NCBI GenBank assembly: GCA_023428205.1
Contig: JAEYZB010000149.1
Span: forward strand, 1-10,077
DNA: 10,077 bases
DNA from: Bacteroidota bacterium
GTDB taxonomy: Bacteria; Bacteroidota; Bacteroidia; Chitinophagales; LD1
Direction: 5' to 3'
The notes beneath the pieces were generated by a model. That model ran no database searches, had not been told where the DNA came from, and saw nothing but the letters and a program-made list of their open reading frames with translations. Position 1 is the first letter of the stretch, and every line of letters starts with the position of its first letter. The position numbers were made by a program, and so were the translations under genes. Below, in pieces: positions 5,903 to 10,077 of the stretch.

Positions 5903-6355
5903 ATGCGGGTTGTCATTCAAAGAGTTTCTGAAGCGGAAGTAAAAATTAAAAACGAAGTTGTTGGTGCAATTGGGCGTGGATCGTTGCTGTTAGTCGGTTT
6001 CGAGGAAGACGATACCCAAGAAGACATAGAATACATCGGTGCAAAAATCGCTAATCTTCGGATTTTTTCGGACGAAGAAGGGAAAATGAATTTGTCGGTA
6101 AACGATATAAAAGGAGAAGCATTAGTCGTGTCGCAGTTCACCCTTTTTGCACAAACGAAAAAAGGAAACCGCCCATCATTCATTCGTGCCGCGAAACCGG
6201 AAAAAGCGATTGCGCATTACGAATCATTCATTCAATTATTGCAGCAACACATTCCAACCAAAGTACAAACCGGAAAATTCGGGGCAGATATGAAGATTTT
6301 CCTCATCAATGATGGACCGGTTACAATCCTGTTAGACTCCAAAAACAAAGAGTAA
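5903..6355 (+). CDS. dtd: D-aminoacyl-tRNA deacylase (150 aa)
   Basis: Hydrolyses D-amino acids wrongly attached to tRNA (and Gly from tRNA-Ala) in the cytoplasm, acting as a chiral proofreader. The typical start [15 protein letters not shown], the active-site motif SQFTLFA (77-83), RPSF (90-93), TGKFGADM (123-130) and the Gly-cisPro motif NDGPVT (136-141) are all present. The length of 150 aa is the family norm, so the protein is complete. The ATG at 5903 fits the family N-terminus exactly and follows a -7-like element. The gene is divergent from guaA and followed by a weak hairpin before the dnaK leader. Confidence 0.97.
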   Translation: MRVVIQRVSEAEVKIKNEVVGAIGRGSLLLVGFEEDDTQEDIEYIGAKIANLRIFSDEEGKMNLSVNDIKGEALVVSQFTLFAQTKKGNRPSFIRAAKPEKAIAHYESFIQLLQQHIPTKVQTGKFGADMKIFLINDGPVTILLDSKNKE

Positions 6356-6358
6356 ATG

Positions 6359-6393
6359 GGTCAAAAAAATGAGCACGATAGGCATTTTTGACC
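6359..6393 (+). terminator. Possible hairpin after dtd
   Basis: GGTCAAAAA (6359-6367) and TTTTTGACC (6385-6393) form a 9-bp inverted repeat around a 17-base loop, starting 3 bases after the dtd stop. There is no proper T-run after it and the stem is A+T-rich, so termination would be weak. It may instead be a regulatory palindrome ahead of dnaK. Confidence 0.3.
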
Positions 6394-6457
6394 TAAAAAA
6401 CCCAACAACAATGTACGATTTGACTGCCCGTCCGACTTTCTGTCAGTCTTTCGCAAG

Positions 6458-6473
6458 TGGCACGGCTATTGAT
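6458..6473 (+). promoter_or_regulatory. Sigma-54-like -24/-12 element upstream of dnaK
   Basis: TGGCACGGCTATTGAT matches the sigma-54 pattern TGGCACG-N4-TTGCW except that the -12 GC is GA. The GG (6459-6460) and GA (6471-6472) are separated by exactly 10 bases as required. Transcription would start near 6484, about 18 bases before the dnaK ATG. An activator site was not identified; GACTG/CAGTC (6422-6426, 6444-6448) upstream is a short possible inverted repeat. Confidence 0.5.
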
Positions 6474-6480
6474 AATATTG
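6473..6480 (+). promoter_or_regulatory. Alternative -7 element of dnaK
   Basis: TAATATTG differs from TAnnTTTG by one base and overlaps the end of the sigma-54-like element; TTCG at 6450-6453 could be a degenerate -33 at 19 bases. Both promoters could operate, or the -24/-12 match may be fortuitous and this be the real one. Confidence 0.35.
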
Positions 6481-6501
6481 CTTCAAAAATCAATCATAAC
6501 A

Positions 6502-8403
6502 ATGGGAAAAATAATAGGAATTGACTTAGGAACTACCAACTCTTGTGTTTCTGTAATGGAAGGCAACGATCCGGTGGTAATAGCAAACGATGAGGGAAGA
6601 AGAACAACCCCGTCTATCATCGGCTTTTTGAGCAACGGTGAGCGCAAAGTAGGTGACCCTGCAAAACGTCAGGCAATCACTAACCCGACAAAAACGATTC
6701 AGTCCATCAAACGTTTTATGGGAATCCGTTTTTCGGAATCATCAAAAGAGCAGTCTTACGTACCATATAAAGTGGTAAAAGGCGATAACGACACCGTGCG
6801 TGTCGATATCGATGGGCGTTTGTATTCGCCACAAGAAATTTCGGCAATGACCTTGCAGAAAATGAAAAAAACGGCTGAAGATTATTTAGGACAAACGGTG
6901 ACCGAAGCGGTTATTACCGTACCGGCATACTTCAACGATGCACAGCGTCAGGCGACAAAAGAAGCAGGCGAAATTGCGGGCTTGACCGTGAAACGTATTT
7001 TGAACGAACCAACAGCCGCAGCGTTGGCGTACGGTTTGGATAAACAAGGAAAAGACTTGAAAGTTGCCGTTTACGACTTGGGAGGAGGAACATTCGATAT
7101 TTCGATTTTGGAAATGGGAGATGGCGTGTTTGAGGTAAAATCTACAAACGGAGATACGCACTTAGGGGGTGATGACTTTGATCAGGCGATAATCGCGTGG
7201 TTAGCAGATGAATTCCAAAATGAGGAACGAATCGATTTGCGCAAAGATCCAATGGCTTTGCAACGCTTGAAAGAAGCGGCAGAGAAAGCGAAAGTGGAAT
7301 TGTCGTCTTCGCAAGAAACGGAAATCAACTTGCCGTATATCACAGCGGTTGATGGTGTGCCGAAACACTTGGTGAAAAAATTATCCCGCGCGAAATTTGA
7401 ACAACTGACAGACGCTTTGGTGGAAAGAACACTTGCTCCTTGTCGTCAAGCATTGAAAGATGCGGGTTACACAATCAACGATATTAATGATGTGATTTTA
7501 GTGGGAGGTTCTACACGTATTCCGAAAATTCAAGAAGCAGTAGAAAAATTCTTCGGAAAAAAACCGAACAAAGGGGTAAACCCTGACGAAGTGGTGGCTG
7601 TTGGGGCTGCTATCCAAGGCGGAATTTTAAGTGGAGAAGTGAAAGATAATATCGTTCTCGTGGATGTAACGCCACTTTCGCTCGGTATCGAAACAATGGG
7701 CGGAGTGATGACAAAACTGATAGAATCTAACAGCACGATTCCGACTAAAAAATCGCAAGTATTTACCACTGCGCAAGACAATCAACCAAGCGTGGAAATC
7801 CACGTTTTGCAAGGCGAGCGCGCGATGGCAAAAGACAACAAAACGATAGGTCGTTTCCATTTGAATGATTTGCCTCCGGCAATGCGCGGAGTGCCACAAA
7901 TAGAAGTGTCGTTTGACATTGACTCAAATGGTATCATTCATGTTTCGGCAAAAGACAAAGGCACAGGCAAAGAACAAAACATTCGTATCGAAGCGTCTTC
8001 TGGCTTGAGCAAAGAAGAAATCGAGCGCATGAAAAACGAAGCGAAAGCGAATGAAGATTTAGATAACAAATTGCGTGAAAAAGCAGAAAAATTGAACGCT
8101 GCTGACAACTTGATTTTCCAAACGGAAAAACAATTGAAAGAGTATGGCGAAAAAATTCCTGCTGATAAAAAAACAGCAATTGAAACCGCAGCGAAAGATT
8201 TACAAACGGCTCGCGGTAGCGAAGATTTAGATGCTATCGACAAAGCTTTGGAGGCCTTGAATGCTGCATGGAATGCGGCTTCGCAAGATATCTATAACGC
8301 ATCGCAACAAGCGGGTGCTACTGCTGACGCAGGAGGCGCAGAACAACAAGCGCAAGAAAATGTGTCAGATGTAGATTACGAAGAAGTGAAAGAAGAAAAA
8401 TAA
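6502..8403 (+). CDS. dnaK: Molecular chaperone DnaK, Hsp70 (633 aa)
   Basis: ATP-driven chaperone that binds unfolded segments, working with DnaJ and GrpE (not in this window). The nucleotide-binding domain shows GIDLGTTNS (6-14), [11 protein letters not shown] (191-201) and VGGSTRIP (334-341). The interdomain linker and start of the substrate-binding domain read [11 protein letters not shown] (387-397). A helical lid follows, then an Ala/Gln-rich flexible tail ending [10 protein letters not shown], the usual DnaK-type end. All Hsp70 signatures are intact and length is normal. The frame is open from 6457, but the ATG at 6502 ([10 protein letters not shown]) is the family start; the upstream ATG at 6457 lies in the promoter. 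A strong terminator follows the stop by about 45 bases. Confidence 0.98.
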   Translation: MGKIIGIDLGTTNSCVSVMEGNDPVVIANDEGRRTTPSIIGFLSNGERKVGDPAKRQAITNPTKTIQSIKRFMGIRFSESSKEQSYVPYKVVKGDNDTVRVDIDGRLYSPQEISAMTLQKMKKTAEDYLGQTVTEAVITVPAYFNDAQRQATKEAGEIAGLTVKRILNEPTAAALAYGLDKQGKDLKVAVYDLGGGTFDISILEMGDGVFEVKSTNGDTHLGGDDFDQAIIAWLADEFQNEERIDLRKDPMALQRLKEAAEKAKVELSSSQETEINLPYITAVDGVPKHLVKKLSRAKFEQLTDALVERTLAPCRQALKDAGYTINDINDVILVGGSTRIPKIQEAVEKFFGKKPNKGVNPDEVVAVGAAIQGGILSGEVKDNIVLVDVTPLSLGIETMGGVMTKLIESNSTIPTKKSQVFTTAQDNQPSVEIHVLQGERAMAKDNKTIGRFHLNDLPPAMRGVPQIEVSFDIDSNGIIHVSAKDKGTGKEQNIRIEASSGLSKEEIERMKNEAKANEDLDNKLREKAEKLNAADNLIFQTEKQLKEYGEKIPADKKTAIETAAKDLQTARGSEDLDAIDKALEALNAAWNAASQDIYNASQQAGATADAGGAEQQAQENVSDVDYEEVKEEK

Positions 8404-8447
8404 CACAACTCGCTTTTGTTGCCATATTTCATTATATGGTAATAATG

Positions 8448-8479
8448 TCCCGCCAGCAATGGCGGGATTTTTTATTTTT
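8448..8479 (+). terminator. Rho-independent terminator of dnaK
   Basis: TCCCGCCA (8448-8455) pairs perfectly with TGGCGGGA (8460-8467) around a GCAA loop of the stable GNRA type, followed by TTTTTTATTTTT. Its G+C content stands out sharply. A weaker hairpin, CCATAT/ATATGG (8422-8439), lies just before it. The T-run overlaps the -7 element of the next gene. Confidence 0.92.
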
Positions 8480-8480
8480 G
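8473..8480 (+). promoter_or_regulatory. -7 promoter element of the lipoprotein gene
   Basis: TATTTTTG is an exact TAnnTTTG match, 15 bases before the ATG at 8496. It lies in the T-run of the dnaK terminator, so the match could be by chance, and no -33 element is evident. Confidence 0.35.
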
Positions 8481-8495
8481 AGAAAAAGAAAAACG

Positions 8496-8879
8496 ATGCG
8501 AACATTATTTTTAATGGGAATTATTTCTGTTTTGTATTTGGTAAGTAGTTGCGAAAAAGACAAGGCATTAGATTGTACAGACAATGCGAATTTCAATAGC
8601 TATGTATCTTCGAAAGATTACAGCGGAACACTACCGATAGTTAATGATTATTTAGCAAGCATAGACCAATCCCTATCTGACAGCAGTTCATTGGTAAAAC
8701 TTCGTGATTGGTTAAAATGTAAAAGGAGCGTAAACAATGCAGAAATTTTGCACATCAATGGAATACTAACGCTCCCAACGCAAAGCGAATTGAGAATTAT
8801 TTTCCAAGACACCACATTGATTTTAGACGTTAGTTCTTCGCGACCAATGCTTGCAGGCGGCTTCCACGAAAGCGACTGA
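8496..8879 (+). CDS. Small hypothetical lipoprotein (127 aa)
   Basis: The N-terminus is a lipoprotein signal: Arg at residue 2, a hydrophobic stretch, then the lipobox VSSC with Cys19 as the lipidated residue. The residues after it (EKDK) are charged, reminiscent of the acidic export signals that send Bacteroidota lipoproteins to the cell surface, but not a clean match. The mature part of about 109 residues has two more Cys (LDC and LKC), a helical middle and a strand-rich C-terminal half ending GGFHESD. No family recognised. An ATG at 8436 in the same frame would make 147 aa but would translate through the dnaK terminator hairpin and bury the signal peptide, so 8496 is chosen. It converges with the next gene with only 2 bp between stops. 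Confidence 0.8.
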   Translation: MRTLFLMGIISVLYLVSSCEKDKALDCTDNANFNSYVSSKDYSGTLPIVNDYLASIDQSLSDSSSLVKLRDWLKCKRSVNNAEILHINGILTLPTQSELRIIFQDTTLILDVSSSRPMLAGGFHESD

Positions 8880-8881
8880 AT

Positions 8882-10077
8882 TTACTCCGCGAAGTACTTG
8901 AAAAAATACGGCAAGGTTTCAATGCCTTTGTAGTAATTGAATAAACCGTAGTGTTCATTAGGCGAGTGAATCGCATCACTATCCAAACCGAAACCGAGTA
9001 GCACAGATTTTGTATTTAGCACACGCTCAAACATTGTAACGATAGGAATCGAGCCACCTGTTCGCAATGGAATGGGTGTTTTCCCGAAAGTCGTTTCTAT
9101 CGCTTTTTCGGCAGCCTTGTATGCTTTCGTGTCAGTCGGAGTTACGGCCGCTTCGCCACCGTGATGAGGTGTTACTTTTTCTTTCACCGATGTTGGAGCG
9201 ATTTTCGTAATATGCTCTTCAATCAATTTTGAAATTTTTTCATGTGATTGCCCGGGGACAAGACGCATGCTGATTTTTGCAAAGGCTTTTGACGGCAAAA
9301 CCGTTTTCGCTCCTTCGCCAATATAACCGCCCCAAATGCCGTTCACGTCTAATGTTGGACGAATTGAAACGCGCTCCAATGTTGTATAGCCCGCTTCGCC
9401 ACGCACATCATTTATCGCTAAATCTTTTTTGTATTCATCTAATGAAAACGGAGCTTTTGCCATAGCATCGCGCTCTTCTTTTGAAACGGTTTGTACATCA
9501 TCATAAAAACCGGGAATCGTGATTTCGCGGTTTTCGTTGTGCAGTGATGCTATCATTTCGCAAAGTGTGTTGATTGGATTGGCAACGGCACCTCCATAAA
9601 CACCGGAGTGTAAATCTTTATTCGGTCCCGTAACTTCTACTTCCATATACGCCAAACCGCGCAGTCCTGTTGTGATAGACGGAGTCTCATTGGAAATCAT
9701 AGATGTGTCGGAAATCAACACTGCATCGCTTTTCAAACGTTCTTTATTGTTCAGCACAAATGTTTCCAAGTTGGTTGAGCCGACCTCTTCTTCGCCTTCA
9801 ATCATAAATTTTATATTGCACGGAAGCGAGTTTGTTTTGAGCATTGCTTCAAGTGCCTTGATGTGCATAAACATTTGCCCTTTGTCATCGGCACTTCCGC
9901 GGGCATAAATCTTTTCGTTTTTTACTACCGGCTCAAAAGGCGGAGACGTCCACAAATCAATCGGGTCGGCAGGTTGCACATCATAGTGTCCGTAACACAA
10001 CACCGTAGGCTTTGTGGGATCAATGATTTTTTCGCCATACACAATCGGAAAACCCGCAGTAGCGCATACTTCTACCT
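8882..10077 (-). CDS. M20-family dipeptidase, 5' end outside the window
   Basis: Zinc-dependent exopeptidase of the M20 family, closest in pattern to the carnosinase/CPG2-type dipeptidases. Visible landmarks in order: GHYDVQP with metal-binding His and Asp, ARGSADDKGQ with the bridging Asp, EGEEEVGS with catalytic and metal-binding Glu, then a lid domain. Near the C-terminus is a Gly-rich TGGSIPIV stretch and LDSDAIHSPNEH with the last metal His. The frame continues to the window edge upstream of the GTG at 10042, reading VEVCATAGFPIVYGEK, so that GTG is an internal Val. About 60-70 N-terminal residues are probably missing from view. No signal peptide can be judged. The substrate is presumably small peptides. 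It is convergent with the lipoprotein gene. Confidence 0.93.
   Translation of the reverse strand, partial: VEVCATAGFPIVYGEKIIDPTKPTVLCYGHYDVQPADPIDLWTSPPFEPVVKNEKIYARGSADDKGQMFMHIKALEAMLKTNSLPCNIKFMIEGEEEVGSTNLETFVLNNKERLKSDAVLISDTSMISNETPSITTGLRGLAYMEVEVTGPNKDLHSGVYGGAVANPINTLCEMIASLHNENREITIPGFYDDVQTVSKEERDAMAKAPFSLDEYKKDLAINDVRGEAGYTTLERVSIRPTLDVNGIWGGYIGEGAKTVLPSKAFAKISMRLVPGQSHEKISKLIEEHITKIAPTSVKEKVTPHHGGEAAVTPTDTKAYKAAEKAIETTFGKTPIPLRTGGSIPIVTMFERVLNTKSVLLGFGLDSDAIHSPNEHYGLFNYYKGIETLPYFFKYFAE

Noticed and set aside
6401..6501. CIRCE (HrcA) operator before dnaK
   Set aside because: Neither TTAGCACTC nor GAGTGCTAA is present in the dnaK leader.
6457..6501. Upstream start codon for dnaK at 6457
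   Set aside because: It adds 15 residues not found in Hsp70 proteins and overlaps the promoter elements.
8436..8495. Upstream start for the lipoprotein gene at 8436
   Set aside because: It would translate through the dnaK terminator hairpin and move the lipoprotein signal away from the N-terminus.
10040..10042. GTG as the start of the M20 peptidase
   Set aside because: The frame continues upstream to the window edge with family-like sequence, and the enzyme would lack its N-terminal portion.

Overview
The window looks like a chromosomal segment from a member of the Bacteroidota, probably including the replication origin. Clues are the low G+C content, weak Shine-Dalgarno sequences, repeated -7 promoter elements of the TAnnTTTG type, an archaeal-type phosphatidylserine decarboxylase, and a periplasmic-binding-fold protein directly behind guaA. 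I cannot name a genus. The housekeeping genes (psd, nadD, guaA, dtd, dnaK) argue against a plasmid or phage.

Left part (1-1290): two small unassigned plus-strand genes, the second a one-helix membrane protein. The second gene's stop codon touches a perfect 16-bp ParB-binding site (parS) at 566-581. Next is a small GIY-YIG nuclease gene enclosed by perfect 27-bp inverted repeats. After that comes about 290 bp of very A+T-rich DNA with no convincing gene.

Origin (1933-2382): the 450 bp between psd and nadD hold a dense cluster of DnaA boxes. Four match TTATNCACA exactly and at least five more have one mismatch. They lie next to a 50-bp tract that is about 90% A+T. I read this as oriC, with parS about 1.5 kb to its left. 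The longest psd reading frame runs through the A+T-rich tract, but a -7 element and the family's usual length place the real psd start at 1932.

Right part (2383-10077): a leftward series guaA, a secreted periplasmic-binding-fold protein, and nadD (GMP and NAD synthesis) points toward the origin. Divergent from guaA is dtd (D-aminoacyl-tRNA deacylase), followed by dnaK, whose leader carries a sigma-54-like -24/-12 element and an overlapping -7 element. A strong terminator ends dnaK. A small lipoprotein gene follows and converges, with 2 bp between stops, on an M20-family dipeptidase gene that leaves the window at its 5' end.

No tRNA, rRNA, CRISPR array, insertion sequence or prophage gene was seen. 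The most notable content is the oriC/parS region and the inverted-repeat GIY-YIG unit beside it.
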